From JBCCGR01 sp039029195 (lineage in GTDB: Bacteria; Pseudomonadota; Alphaproteobacteria; Rhizobiales; Rhizobiaceae), in the NCBI GenBank assembly GCA_039029195.1, contig JBCCGR010000003.1:62001-126000 (forward strand): a DNA stretch of 64,000 bases. Reading direction: 5' to 3'. Below are positions 26,520 through 35,648 of the stretch, piece after piece (position 1 is the stretch's first letter; each line of letters opens with the position of its first letter). The translations under genes were made by a program, and so were the position numbers. The notes under the pieces were generated by a model that was not told the origin of the DNA, did not search any database, and saw only the letters and a list, made by a program, of their open reading frames with translations.

Positions 26520-27371
26520 ATGTTTCCAAAACCAATCGAAAAATCCACGTCCGGCCTGCAGCTGGCTTACAAGATTTCATTGCCGTTTGCGCTTCTGATC
26601 TGGCTGCTGCCGCTGCTCGCAATTTTCATGACATCCATCCGCCCGGTCGCGGACATCAACACAGGCAATGTGTTTGGCATTCCAAGCCAGTTCCAGCTCA
26701 TTCAGAATTATGCGGAAGTGTTCGCCAAAACCGACGCCCTGCAATATCTCGTCAACACGCTGATTATCACTCTGCCAACGGTGGCGATCTGTATCTCACT
26801 GGCCTGTCTGACCGGTTATGCGCTGGCGATCTACAAGTTCCGCTGGGCACTACCTTTGTTCTTTCTGTTTGTTGCCGGCAACTTTGTTCCTTTCCAGATC
26901 CTGATGCTGCCAGTGGTGGATATGTCGAGCCGGCTGGAAATCTTCAACACCGTACCGGGGCTGGTGATGTTTCACGCGGCGTTCCAGACCGGATTTTGCA
27001 CGCTCTTCATGCGCAATTTCATCAAGGCACTGCCTTTTGAATTGATTGAATCGGCCCGCCTTGAAGGCGTGGGTGAGTTCAAGATCTTCTGGTATCTGGT
27101 TCTACCACTTGTACGCCCGGCCATCGCGGCCCTTGCAGTTCTGATCTTCACCTTCATCTGGAATGACTTCTTCTGGGCGACAGTAATGATTCAGGACGAT
27201 GCAAGCCTTCCAATCACAGTTGGTGTGCGCACTCTGAATGGCGAGTTTGTGCAGCAGTGGCACCTTGTTTCTGCCGCGTCGCTGCTGGCGGCCGTTCCAC
27301 CTGTCATCATGTTCTTTCTCATGCAGAAACACTTCATCGCCGGCCTGACCCTCGGTGCGACCAAAGGCTGA
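26520..27371 (+). CDS. sugar ABC transporter permease (MalG/UgpE-like)
   Basis: A 283-aa permease with six helices. The EAA loop reads IESARLEGVGEFKIFWYLVLP region, the signature contact with the ATPase. The first helix is near 17-39, and the last near 255-275, ending AGLTLGATKG, a common CUT1 permease ending. It starts directly after the YjbR gene stop. The ATPase for this importer is encoded on the other strand at 21423-22508. Seven bases separate its stop from the alpha-galactosidase start. Confidence 0.92.
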   Translation: MFPKPIEKSTSGLQLAYKISLPFALLIWLLPLLAIFMTSIRPVADINTGNVFGIPSQFQLIQNYAEVFAKTDALQYLVNTLIITLPTVAICISLACLTGYALAIYKFRWALPLFFLFVAGNFVPFQILMLPVVDMSSRLEIFNTVPGLVMFHAAFQTGFCTLFMRNFIKALPFELIESARLEGVGEFKIFWYLVLPLVRPAIAALAVLIFTFIWNDFFWATVMIQDDASLPITVGVRTLNGEFVQQWHLVSAASLLAAVPPVIMFFLMQKHFIAGLTLGATKG

Positions 27372-27378
27372 CACGTGA

Positions 27379-29526
27379 ATGAAGGCGAACAATGAAGCTC
27401 TCGTGCTGCAATGCTGGCGTTTGGATTCAAAAATCCAAACGCTGGTCTTTGCAAGTTGGCATCGCCAATTGCCTGAGATCATCTATTTGGGAGCGCCACT
27501 CTCCAGTTCTGAAAATCTGACCCGACTTGCTGAATCACAAGTCCGTCCGGTTTCGCGCGGCACGCTCGATCAAATCAATCCGCTGTCGATTTGCCCGGAA
27601 GCCGGGCGTGGCTATCTGGGCGAACCAGGCCTTGTGTTGAGAAACGCGACGGGCGGTGTCGTACTCACCCAATTTGAACTTGAAGAGCTGGTTGAGGAGG
27701 GCGCTCACATTACCTTCCGAGCGGTTGACCCGGCCCATGAGGGCCTCGCCTATTCAGCCCAATTTGACGGGAGCTGCGCTTCCGGTGTCGTTCGTGCCTC
27801 TGCCTCTATCGAGGGACTGTCGAAAACCGGTCTCGTGTGTGACTGGCTTTCGGCACCGGTCTTGCCACTGCCCGACAACACCAGCGAAATCATCGATTTC
27901 GCAGGGCGCTGGACCCGGGAGTTTGGTGAAAATCGCACTTCAATTGCACGCGGGTCCTATCATCGGGAGAACCGCAGAGGGCGCACCGGACACGATCATT
28001 TCCCGGCATTTATGACTGCCTGTGGTCCCGCTTCTCACGCAAAGGGCGAAATGTTTGGCGTTCATCTAGGCTGGTCCGGCAATCACAGCATGCGGGTCGA
28101 CGTGCTGGCCGACGGGCGACGCGCGGCGCTTTCGGGGCGTCTGGACCCACAGAGGGGGGATGTGGCCAGCACCCCGGAAATCCACTTCGCATGGTCAGAC
28201 ACCGGTCGGAACGGTTTGGCAATCGCATTCCAGGACCACGTCCGGGCGTCAATCGTTCCGTCACTCGTTCACAAAACACCACGCCGGGTTCACTACAATT
28301 GCTGGGAAGCCGTCTACTTTGACCATCAAATGGAAGAGTTGAAGACGCTTGCCGATCGTGCAGCGGCACTTGGTGCTGAACGCTTTGTGCTTGACGATGG
28401 TTGGTTCAAACGCCGCAATGATGATCATACCAGCCTTGGCGACTGGCACGTGGACGAGGACAAATATCCAGACGGGTTAACACCATTGATTGACCATGTG
28501 CTTTCAACTGGCATGGATTTCGGGCTTTGGGTGGAACCTGAGATGGTCAATCTGGAGTCTGATCTTGCGCGGGCGCATCCAGACTGGATTATCATGCCTG
28601 GAGACCGTGTTCAGGTGTCCGGTCGCAATCAGCATGTGCTTGATCTCACCAATCGAGATGTCATCTCCTATCTCTACGAGCGGCTCTCATCTGTTCTTTC
28701 CACCCACCAAATCAGCTATCTCAAGTGGGATATGAACCGCGATCATACGCTCGCTGTCGACAATGGCGGATGGCCGATCTCGGACCGGCAAACCCTGGCG
28801 CTTTATAAGCTACTTGCACGGTTGCGAGCAGAATTTCCAACCGTTGAGATCGAAAGCTGTGCGTCAGGTGGTGCGCGGATCGACTATGGTATTCTAAAAC
28901 AAACAGATCGGGTTTGGCTTTCCGATTCCAATGACGCCCATGAGCGCTTCAGGATGCAGGCGTCAGCATCGACTTTCCTTCCACCGGAGGTCGTTGGATC
29001 CCATGTGGGGCCACGCCATTGCCATACATCCGGGCGGCACCTTTCCATGCAGTTTCGTGCGCTTGTGGCGCTGGGCGGGCATATGGGCATGGAGATGGAC
29101 CTGCGTGAGCTGACCGACGATGAGCAAGCTGAGCTCGGCCATTGGATTCAATTCTACAAGGAAAACCGGGATTGGCTGCACGCTTCAAATCAGGTGCAAC
29201 TGGAGGCCGGGCCGGACAGGTTGGCGCAGCTTTACATTTCGCAAGACCAGGGTCGCTTTCTGCTGATGTGCGCCACGATGGAAAGCCCGGTCTATGAGAC
29301 AACCGCGCGGTTGAGGCTTGACCGAATCAACGCTGATCAAGAATACCAACTGAAACTGCTCAACGCTGATGCCGCTGATGGCAGCGCCAGTGTACCCTTC
29401 ACATCCCCTTTGAAGGATGAGGATGGGCTTGTTCTTTCAGGCCATGCCCTGATGCAGGCAGGTATTGTTCTGCCCATTGGATTTCCCGATTCCATGTGGA
29501 TCGTGGCTGGCCAAAAACACGAATAG
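27379..29526 (+). CDS. alpha-galactosidase, GH36
   Basis: A 715-aa retaining alpha-galactosidase. The N-terminal beta-sandwich domain is followed by the catalytic barrel, with nucleophile Asp near 451 in YLKWDMNRD, the substrate Cys/Gly loop ESCASGGARIDYGIL, and the acid/base Asp near 516 in WLSDSNDAHERFRMQ. GH36 enzymes release galactose from melibiose, raffinose and related glycosides. There is no signal peptide, so cleavage occurs in the cytoplasm after import. It follows the transporter permease by 7 bp and precedes the galactose dehydrogenase-like gene by 16 bp. Confidence 0.93.
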   Translation: MKANNEALVLQCWRLDSKIQTLVFASWHRQLPEIIYLGAPLSSSENLTRLAESQVRPVSRGTLDQINPLSICPEAGRGYLGEPGLVLRNATGGVVLTQFELEELVEEGAHITFRAVDPAHEGLAYSAQFDGSCASGVVRASASIEGLSKTGLVCDWLSAPVLPLPDNTSEIIDFAGRWTREFGENRTSIARGSYHRENRRGRTGHDHFPAFMTACGPASHAKGEMFGVHLGWSGNHSMRVDVLADGRRAALSGRLDPQRGDVASTPEIHFAWSDTGRNGLAIAFQDHVRASIVPSLVHKTPRRVHYNCWEAVYFDHQMEELKTLADRAAALGAERFVLDDGWFKRRNDDHTSLGDWHVDEDKYPDGLTPLIDHVLSTGMDFGLWVEPEMVNLESDLARAHPDWIIMPGDRVQVSGRNQHVLDLTNRDVISYLYERLSSVLSTHQISYLKWDMNRDHTLAVDNGGWPISDRQTLALYKLLARLRAEFPTVEIESCASGGARIDYGILKQTDRVWLSDSNDAHERFRMQASASTFLPPEVVGSHVGPRHCHTSGRHLSMQFRALVALGGHMGMEMDLRELTDDEQAELGHWIQFYKENRDWLHASNQVQLEAGPDRLAQLYISQDQGRFLLMCATMESPVYETTARLRLDRINADQEYQLKLLNADAADGSASVPFTSPLKDEDGLVLSGHALMQAGIVLPIGFPDSMWIVAGQKHE

Positions 29527-29542
29527 AGTTTGGACACGCGTG

Positions 29543-30313
29543 ATGAATATTGATGCAACATTCCACGATCTTGAAGGCAAATCTGTCTTCATTTCCGGTG
29601 GTGGCGCCGGGATCGGTGAATATCTGACCGAAGGATTTGTGCGTGCTGGGGCAAAGGTCGCCTTTGTTCAGCGCAGCGATGCGACGGAAGCCTGCGATCG
29701 CATCGAAAAGGAAGCTGGAACCCGGCCTCTATTCATTGAATGCGACGTAACCGACATTCCCGCTCTTCAGAAGTCGATCAAACAGGCCGCAGACGTCCAT
29801 GGCGATGTGGATGTACTGATAAACAATGCAGCCTGGGACAATCGCCACACGCTTGACGAGTTGTCAGTGGACCAGTGGGATCACATGTCCAACGTGAACA
29901 TCCGGCATCATTTCTTTGCCGCTCAAGCCGTAGCACCTGCCATGCGCGAAAAGGGTGAGGGAGCGATCATCAACTACTCCTCAATCTCCTACATGATGGG
30001 CAATGCGGGTTACCCCGCCTATGCGGCGGCCAAATCCGGCATAACTGGCCTGACCCGCGCCCTTGCTCGTGAGCTTGGCCCTGATGGCATTCGGGTCAAT
30101 GCGCTGATGCCAGGGTGGGTGCTCACCAAGCGACAAAGGGAATTGTGGGTTACACCCGAAGCGCTGGAAGGTCATCTGGGCCGTCAGTGTCTGAAACAGG
30201 AAATCGAGCCAGAAGATATGGTTGGGCCAACCCTTTTCCTCGCCTCCCGCGCCTCCCGCATGATGACCGGTCAGGCGCTGGTCGTTGACGGTGGTGTGGT
30301 GGTTACGGGCTGA
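29543..30313 (+). CDS. SDR-family oxidoreductase, probable D-galactose 1-dehydrogenase
   Basis: A 256-aa classical short-chain dehydrogenase: the cofactor motif is SGGGAGIGEYLTEGF, then INNAAWDN, catalytic Ser and Tyr in INYSSISYMMGNAGYPAYAAAKSG region (YxxxK), and a closing VDGGVVVTG. The reaction is inferred from context: alpha-galactosidase upstream and dgoK/dgoA downstream. D-galactose would be oxidised to galactono-lactone, the first step of the De Ley-Doudoroff route; rhizobial galactose dehydrogenases of the SDR family are known. An arabinose or fucose dehydrogenase activity is the main alternative. I chose ATG 29543 because the fold starts just after it. Confidence 0.8.
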   Translation: MNIDATFHDLEGKSVFISGGGAGIGEYLTEGFVRAGAKVAFVQRSDATEACDRIEKEAGTRPLFIECDVTDIPALQKSIKQAADVHGDVDVLINNAAWDNRHTLDELSVDQWDHMSNVNIRHHFFAAQAVAPAMREKGEGAIINYSSISYMMGNAGYPAYAAAKSGITGLTRALARELGPDGIRVNALMPGWVLTKRQRELWVTPEALEGHLGRQCLKQEIEPEDMVGPTLFLASRASRMMTGQALVVDGGVVVTG

Positions 30314-30336
30314 TCAGGATCGGATCTGGAACCGAG

Positions 30337-31278
30337 ATGTCGGCATTTTGCGCAGCAATCGATTGGGGGACGACACGGTTTCGACTGTGGCTGCTCAACG
30401 ATGCGGGCAGGGTGCTGGACCAAGTTCAAACCGATGATGGGCTTCAGTCATGCATCCCGGACCGGTTTGAAGCAGTCGTCGACCAGACACTGGCCGGTTT
30501 AGGAGCACCCGCCGGTCTTCCCATCGTGATTTGCGGCATGGCGGGTTCAAGCTCGGGTTGGAAACAGGCGCCTTATGTGGAAACGCCAGCCGGGCTGGAT
30601 GCTCTCGCGCTCAATTCGGTTCAGGTTTCATCACCCGTACGCGACATTCGCATTGTGCCGGGTGTCTGCCAGCGCTCTGCCGATGCGCCCGATGTGATCC
30701 GGGGCGAGGAAACCCATTTGTTGGGCGCGCATCTGACCGGCCATTCCAATGGTCTCTTCTGTCTTCCCGGCACCCACTCAAAGTGGGCGCATGTTGATGA
30801 AGGCGTTTTGAGAGATTTCAAAACCTTCATGACTGGAGAACTGTTCGATCTCTTATCCACCCATTCCATTTTGAAGCACACCCATGGTTCCGTATCGGCG
30901 CCAGATGCGCCGGGTTTTCGGACCGCGGTTGAGGAAATGCTGCACGATGATACCGGACTGACCGGACGGCTGTTTTCCATTCGGGCCGCCAATCTTCTCG
31001 GTCAGACAACACCGGATCACTCGGCGGACCGCCTGTCAGGCCTTCTGATCGGGTCGGAAGTTGCGTCTGTGAAACGACACTATCCAGAAGAAAGCCAAGT
31101 GTTTCTGATCGCTTCGGGCGCGCTGGAAGAGGCCTATCACGAGGCGCTTCACCTGGCCGGATTTTCCATCACAACGCTGCCGGCCGATGACCTCGTGCGA
31201 GCAGGCCTTTTTTCCGCAGCCTGCCAATTCTGGAAACAGGCAGACCCTGAACTTGCTCCCCGGGCAATTGGCGCATGA
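30337..31278 (+). CDS. dgoK: 2-dehydro-3-deoxygalactonokinase
   Basis: A 313-aa sugar-acid kinase that phosphorylates 2-keto-3-deoxygalactonate with ATP. Motifs are the N-terminal phosphate loop IDWGTTRFRLW, the CGMAGSSSGW segment, and LPGTHSKWAHV with the sugar contact, all characteristic of DgoK. It follows the galactose dehydrogenase-like gene by 23 bp and overlaps dgoA by four bases (ATGA), so kinase and aldolase are coupled. The product is cleaved by DgoA. Confidence 0.93.
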   Translation: MSAFCAAIDWGTTRFRLWLLNDAGRVLDQVQTDDGLQSCIPDRFEAVVDQTLAGLGAPAGLPIVICGMAGSSSGWKQAPYVETPAGLDALALNSVQVSSPVRDIRIVPGVCQRSADAPDVIRGEETHLLGAHLTGHSNGLFCLPGTHSKWAHVDEGVLRDFKTFMTGELFDLLSTHSILKHTHGSVSAPDAPGFRTAVEEMLHDDTGLTGRLFSIRAANLLGQTTPDHSADRLSGLLIGSEVASVKRHYPEESQVFLIASGALEEAYHEALHLAGFSITTLPADDLVRAGLFSAACQFWKQADPELAPRAIGA

Positions 31279-31931
31279 CAACACAAACTCATTCTGAACG
31301 GTCCGGATGGCCCAACCTAAAGCGCAATCTTGTTGCGATCCTGCGCGGATTGAAACCTGATGAAACCGCGCCAATCGTTGAGGCTCTGTGCGAAGCGGGG
31401 TTCGAGGCGATTGAAATTCCGCTCAATTCGCCGGACCCGTTTCAATCCATCGAAATTGCCCGCAAAACTGCTCCGTCTTCGTGCCTGATTGGAGCCGGAA
31501 CGGTTCTGACAACCGAACAGGTTCAGGACCTGGAGAATGCTGGTGGCAATCTGATGGTGAGCCCCAATGTTGACCCACCGGTCATCGCCGCCGCTTCAGC
31601 CAAAGGCATGATCACCATGCCGGGGGTATTTTCACCAACCGAAGCGTTGGCAGCCTTGGCGGCAGGGGCGACGGCGCTCAAGTTTTTTCCCGCTTCCGTA
31701 CTTGGCCCATCAGGCATCAAGGCGATTTCCGCTGTCCTGCCTCCTAACACCGTTATCGGTGCGGTTGGCGGTGTGGGCGATGCCGACTTTGAAGCCTACG
31801 CCAAGGTAGGCATCTCGACCTTCGGGTTGGGTTCAAGCATCTATAAGCCGGGCTGCTCGGCGGAGTTTGTCGCCAAACGGGCCAAGACAACGATCAGCGC
31901 CTATGATCACGTTTATCTTACGAGCAGATGA
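31275..31931 (+). CDS. dgoA: 2-dehydro-3-deoxy-6-phosphogalactonate aldolase
   Basis: A 218-aa class I aldolase of the KDPG/KDPGal group. It splits 2-keto-3-deoxy-6-phosphogalactonate to pyruvate and glyceraldehyde 3-phosphate. The Glu of the ANEIP-like stretch is in GFEAIEIPLNSPDP, the Schiff-base Lys in ATALKFFPASVLGP, and the end GAVGGVGDADFEAYAKVG is typical. The LNSPDP segment after IP favours the galacto-specific DgoA over Eda. It completes the local De Ley-Doudoroff genes; a galactonate dehydratase is not in the window. Confidence 0.93.
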   Translation: MTTQTHSERSGWPNLKRNLVAILRGLKPDETAPIVEALCEAGFEAIEIPLNSPDPFQSIEIARKTAPSSCLIGAGTVLTTEQVQDLENAGGNLMVSPNVDPPVIAAASAKGMITMPGVFSPTEALAALAAGATALKFFPASVLGPSGIKAISAVLPPNTVIGAVGGVGDADFEAYAKVGISTFGLGSSIYKPGCSAEFVAKRAKTTISAYDHVYLTSR

Positions 31932-31982
31932 GTTGGCACCAACATGGATTGCAAGGCCACGATCGTCGATTGCCTTTTTCCG

Positions 31983-32060
31983 TCATTCCGGCCTTTAGGG
32001 CCGGAATCCATAAGTTTAACACATGAGCACTGGATCCCGGTCCTGAAGACCGGGATGACG
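31983..32060. repeat. double-hairpin intergenic repeat element
   Basis: Two adjacent hairpins: ccggcc/ggccgg in the left half, bounded by gtcatt and aatccat, and cccggtc/gaccggg in the right half, bounded by tggat and atgac. The halves are also roughly inverted copies of each other, so the whole element can fold as one long cruciform. Very similar gtcatyccgg...ctggatcccgg...gggatgac elements are scattered between genes of many alphaproteobacteria. It lies between dgoA and the beta-galactosidase gene and may break or stabilise the transcript. Confidence 0.7.
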
Positions 32061-32123
32061 CAAGGCGGTAAGTAAGTCCGTGGCCGCAAACGACATTTCC
32101 ATTCCGCACGTGAGACATATGCA

Positions 32124-34082
32124 ATGAGCCATCCGCAACTGGGTGTTTGCTACTACCCGGAACACTGGGACGAGACCCGCTGGTCGGACGACGCCGCCCA
32201 AATGGCTGCGCTTGGACTGGCGAAAGTCCGAATTGGCGAATTTGCCTGGTCGCGACTTGAACCAGAACCGGGACGCTATGAATTTGACTGGATGCGGCGT
32301 GCCATTGACACGCTCGCTCAACACGGGCTCGAGGTCATTTTGGGAACGCCCACCGCCACACCGCCAATCTGGCTGATTCAGCAAATTCCGGACATGCTGG
32401 CGGTTGATCAGGATGGGCGCACCCGCACATTCGGCTCCCGTCGGCACTATTGTTTTTCCCATGCGGGCTACAGGCAGGCCTGCGCCAACATCGTGACGGC
32501 CCTTGCCAAGGCGTTTGGCGATCACCCAGCCGTCACCGCCTGGCAAACCGACAATGAATATGGCTGTCACGACACGACATTGTCCTACTCCAATGCCGCG
32601 CGGGAAGGCTTTCGCACCTGGCTGTCACAGAAATACCAGTCTCCTTCACGGCTGAACTCCGCATGGGGCAACGTGTTCTGGTCGATGGAATATTCCTCTA
32701 TCGATGATGTGGATTTGCCCAACGCGACGGTGACTGAAGCCAACCCGGCGCACTGGCTCGACTTCTACCGCTACAGTTCTGATCAGGTTGTGTCGTTCAA
32801 CCGATTGCAGACCGACATCATTCGCAAATACGCACCCGGGGCCGACGTCGTGCACAATTTCATGGGTCGGGTGACCGAGTTCGATCATTTTGCGGTCGGG
32901 GCTGATCTGGACGTTTCGAGCTGGGATTCCTACCCGCTTGGGTTTCTGGAAGATCGCGTCGAGGCCGACGACGATCACAAACGCACCTACGCACGATCCG
33001 GAGATCCCGACTTTCAAGCGTTCCACCATGACCTTTATCGCGCCACGTCCGGTGGCCGTGTGTGGGTCATGGAGCAACAGCCGGGTCCGGTAAACTGGGC
33101 ACGTTACAATCCAGCACCGCGAGCCGGCATGGTCCGGTTGTGGAGCCTAGAAGCGTTTGCCCACGGTGCAGAGCTGGTGAGTTACTTTCGCTGGCGCCAG
33201 GCGCCGTTTGCCCAGGAGCAGATGCATTCCGGCTTGATGAAACCAGACGGCGATCCTGCCCGGGTCTGTGATGAGGTTCGGCAAGTTGCAGACGAACTAG
33301 GCAATATTGATCAATCCACGCGTCAGGCGGATGTCGCTATCGTCTTTGACTACACCTCCTGCTGGGCCTGGGATATTCAGCCACAAGGGCAAGGCTTTTC
33401 GCATTTTCAGGTGGTGTTTGAGCTCTATCAGGCTCTGCGGCGACAGGGACTTGATGTCGACTTCATCCACACCGAAAGCCCCAATCTGGATGACTACAAG
33501 CTGATTTTTGCACCAGCACTGTTTTCCTTCTCGGATGCGTTCACAAAGCGGCTCGGTGCTTTCAACGGCAGGCTGGTCATCGGCCCGCGCAGCGGTTCAA
33601 AAACTCAGGAGTTTTGCATTCCCGAAAAATTGCCACCCAGTCTGCCGCGCGACATCCTTGATCTCAAAGTCAATGCGGTCGAGAGCCTGCCGCCGAAGAT
33701 GCCTGTGCGCGCCGACGGTGGTTCGCTGAAAATCTGGCGTGAATTCGCCGAGCCGGGACCAGATTGTGCGGTTTTGCGGTGCTCTGATGATGGCCCGAGT
33801 GTTCTGTTCCAGCAGAAGAATGTCTTTTATCTGGCTGGTTGGCCGGACAATGACCTGATTGATGAAATCCTGACCGGTGTTGTCGAGGGCCTCGATCTGA
33901 AAACACAGTCCCTACCCGATGGGGTCCGTATCCGACGTCTCGGCAATCTCATCTTTGTGTTCAACTACGGAGAAGCCGAACACAGCCTCGCCGACCTCGG
34001 CGTGAATGGTGAAACTGTCATCGGCGGGCCGGTGTTGGCAGGATCAGATGTTGTCATCGTGCGTCAAAACGATCAAATGTGA
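32124..34082 (+). CDS. beta-galactosidase, GH42
   Basis: A 652-aa enzyme with the three GH42 domains: barrel (to about 390), trimerisation flavodoxin-like domain, and small C-terminal beta domain. Start GVCYYPEHWDETRW is typical; the acid/base Glu is near 145 in QTDNEYGCHD, and the nucleophile Glu near 317 in VMEQQPGPVNW. No signal peptide, so it is cytoplasmic. GH42 enzymes cleave beta-galactosides such as galacto-oligosaccharides, sometimes alpha-L-arabinosides. It is separated from dgoA by 192 bp with a repeat element and may have its own promoter. Confidence 0.92.
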   Translation: MSHPQLGVCYYPEHWDETRWSDDAAQMAALGLAKVRIGEFAWSRLEPEPGRYEFDWMRRAIDTLAQHGLEVILGTPTATPPIWLIQQIPDMLAVDQDGRTRTFGSRRHYCFSHAGYRQACANIVTALAKAFGDHPAVTAWQTDNEYGCHDTTLSYSNAAREGFRTWLSQKYQSPSRLNSAWGNVFWSMEYSSIDDVDLPNATVTEANPAHWLDFYRYSSDQVVSFNRLQTDIIRKYAPGADVVHNFMGRVTEFDHFAVGADLDVSSWDSYPLGFLEDRVEADDDHKRTYARSGDPDFQAFHHDLYRATSGGRVWVMEQQPGPVNWARYNPAPRAGMVRLWSLEAFAHGAELVSYFRWRQAPFAQEQMHSGLMKPDGDPARVCDEVRQVADELGNIDQSTRQADVAIVFDYTSCWAWDIQPQGQGFSHFQVVFELYQALRRQGLDVDFIHTESPNLDDYKLIFAPALFSFSDAFTKRLGAFNGRLVIGPRSGSKTQEFCIPEKLPPSLPRDILDLKVNAVESLPPKMPVRADGGSLKIWREFAEPGPDCAVLRCSDDGPSVLFQQKNVFYLAGWPDNDLIDEILTGVVEGLDLKTQSLPDGVRIRRLGNLIFVFNYGEAEHSLADLGVNGETVIGGPVLAGSDVVIVRQNDQM

Positions 34083-34087
34083 TCGTT
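34068..34087 (+). terminator. hairpin over the beta-galactosidase stop codon
   Basis: aacgatca pairs perfectly with tgatcgtt around a 4-base loop, with the TGA stop inside the right arm. No T-run follows, so termination would need Rho or another factor. It may mark the end of the galactoside operon. Confidence 0.35.
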
Positions 34088-34157
34088 CCGATTCAGAATC
34101 TGTTCACCATGATGAGGGTAGACCGGGAGCACATCGAAAAAATTTGATCGATGCGCT

Positions 34158-35318
34158 TTGGCTTTGACATGTTTCAAACCCATTTGCCGTCGATCAGATG
34201 CGAAAGCTCTCAGGCCGTTCCGGATTCTAGCCTTGATCGAACCGTTCTCCACATTTTCTCGTCCTCTGGTCTCTCTTGCAGCACTTGCCGCACTTTCAGT
34301 TCTGGCCTCTGGCTGTGTTTCAACCAATGCCGGATTTGAAGAGCGCCGTTTCGTAGCAGACGCTGCCTTTCTACCCGTCAACTCCGTTGTCAGTCTTTAT
34401 ACCGCGGACCAGTCGGATACTTGTCTGCAATCCTATGACAGTGATCCTGATGCGAGCCATCTGGCCTGGTGCCAATCCTATGTGCTCAACGATCTGGTTG
34501 ACCGGATTGAGAGCAACGGCGACCCACAGGCCATCGCAACACTTCAAAGCCACATCGAACGTTTGCAAACCAGCCTCAGCAGTCCCAAAACTGATGCGCT
34601 ACGCGGCCGCGTGGTCAACGGTTGGACCTCTGCGAAGTATGAAGGCAAGCGGCCCCATGTATGGGCGGTTCACAATGGCATGGTCGGCTACCCACTTGCC
34701 CGATTTGCCTATGTGGTTCGCAAGAAGGGGTTGAGTGAGCAGAACGCACTTGCCGCTTCTGCTCTGAAGATGGCCTACGATCTTTATAACGCCATGGAGC
34801 CCGATTTTTCAGGCGGAACTTATCGGTATCCCGTGAGCGGGCTCGGTCGACCCAAGGGTGATCATCTTCCCCTCAACATGCAGGCCGCCATGGGGCTACT
34901 GGCACTGCACCTGCACCTCGCGGATCGTTCCAACCAGGCAACACTGACCCGTGCCAACCAGATTGGACGCTTCATCAACAAGGCTGCGTTTTACCGCATC
35001 AGCAACGGCAAGCGGCGTCTTGTCTGGCCAATTGACCTTGTTAGCGGACCGGAAGACACCGGCCACGCGATCCTGACCATGAGCTTCATCACCAAGATGC
35101 ACGAAAACGGGCTGGTGTTTTCCAAGCGCCGCTATCAGGAGCTTCTGGACAATTTCATTGAAAACGCCATCGGCACAGGCACTCGTGTGAATGCCGACAT
35201 TGTGGATCGTGGCGGCGGCAAGGGTTCGAACTTCAAGGACACCTGTCACCGGGCACTGATTATTTATCGGCATGACAGCCCGACCTTTAATCGCTGCAAG
35301 TCGGCGTTTTCGGCTTAG
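34158..35318 (+). CDS. unknown secreted lipoprotein
   Basis: I do not recognise this protein. It has a hydrophobic segment ending in a lipobox-like LSVLASGC, so it is probably a lipoprotein, with about 330 mature residues. Internal stretches such as HNGMVGYPLARFAYVV, YRYPVSGLGRPKGDHLP and EDTGHAILTMSFI suggest an all-helical toroid of the type seen in polysaccharide lyases and epimerases, but this is only an impression. The start is uncertain: no ATG is in frame near the signal peptide, and TTG codons at 34158 and 34233 are the options, the second giving 361 aa. It precedes the sugar-nucleotide genes by 330 bp. Confidence 0.65.
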   Translation: MALTCFKPICRRSDAKALRPFRILALIEPFSTFSRPLVSLAALAALSVLASGCVSTNAGFEERRFVADAAFLPVNSVVSLYTADQSDTCLQSYDSDPDASHLAWCQSYVLNDLVDRIESNGDPQAIATLQSHIERLQTSLSSPKTDALRGRVVNGWTSAKYEGKRPHVWAVHNGMVGYPLARFAYVVRKKGLSEQNALAASALKMAYDLYNAMEPDFSGGTYRYPVSGLGRPKGDHLPLNMQAAMGLLALHLHLADRSNQATLTRANQIGRFINKAAFYRISNGKRRLVWPIDLVSGPEDTGHAILTMSFITKMHENGLVFSKRRYQELLDNFIENAIGTGTRVNADIVDRGGGKGSNFKDTCHRALIIYRHDSPTFNRCKSAFSA

Positions 35319-35648
35319 GACCAACACAGGCACACAAGTTCAGATCTGCCCCTCACTCGACGGGCAGCTCGCATCACTGCGACAATAATGTCACGGCCAA
35401 TCACTGTGTGTCATCTCATCACAGTTGAATACAATTGAGTTTCTGCAAACGAATTGATAGAGCAGGCCGCGAAATCTGTTCCACAGCCGACGCTCCTGGA
35501 AAGCAGATCACCAATTTTGGTGTGGTACGTCGGCAATGTCTTCAATTCTTGAACGATGCTGCAAGAACCAACGGTTCTGACGGAGTTCTTTGTTAACAAA
35601 ATGCTGGGCATGACCGCGGATCATCTGGCGGCATGAGACGGGGAAAAT
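35319..35648. other. intergenic region, 330 bp
   Basis: Less GC-rich than its neighbours, with several small inverted repeats: accaa/ttggt near 35510, ttcttg (35546-35551) with caagaa (35562-35567), and agaacc/ggttct (35564-35578). The last two overlap and cannot form together. It probably holds the promoter of the sugar-nucleotide operon. I see no gene or known RNA. Confidence 0.45.

Noticed and set aside
34151..34339. ATG-started frame in front of the unknown lipoprotein, as evidence for a frameshift
   Set aside because: Its peptide lacks features of a signal sequence and does not join sensibly to the lipoprotein frame; a TTG start explains the gene more simply.
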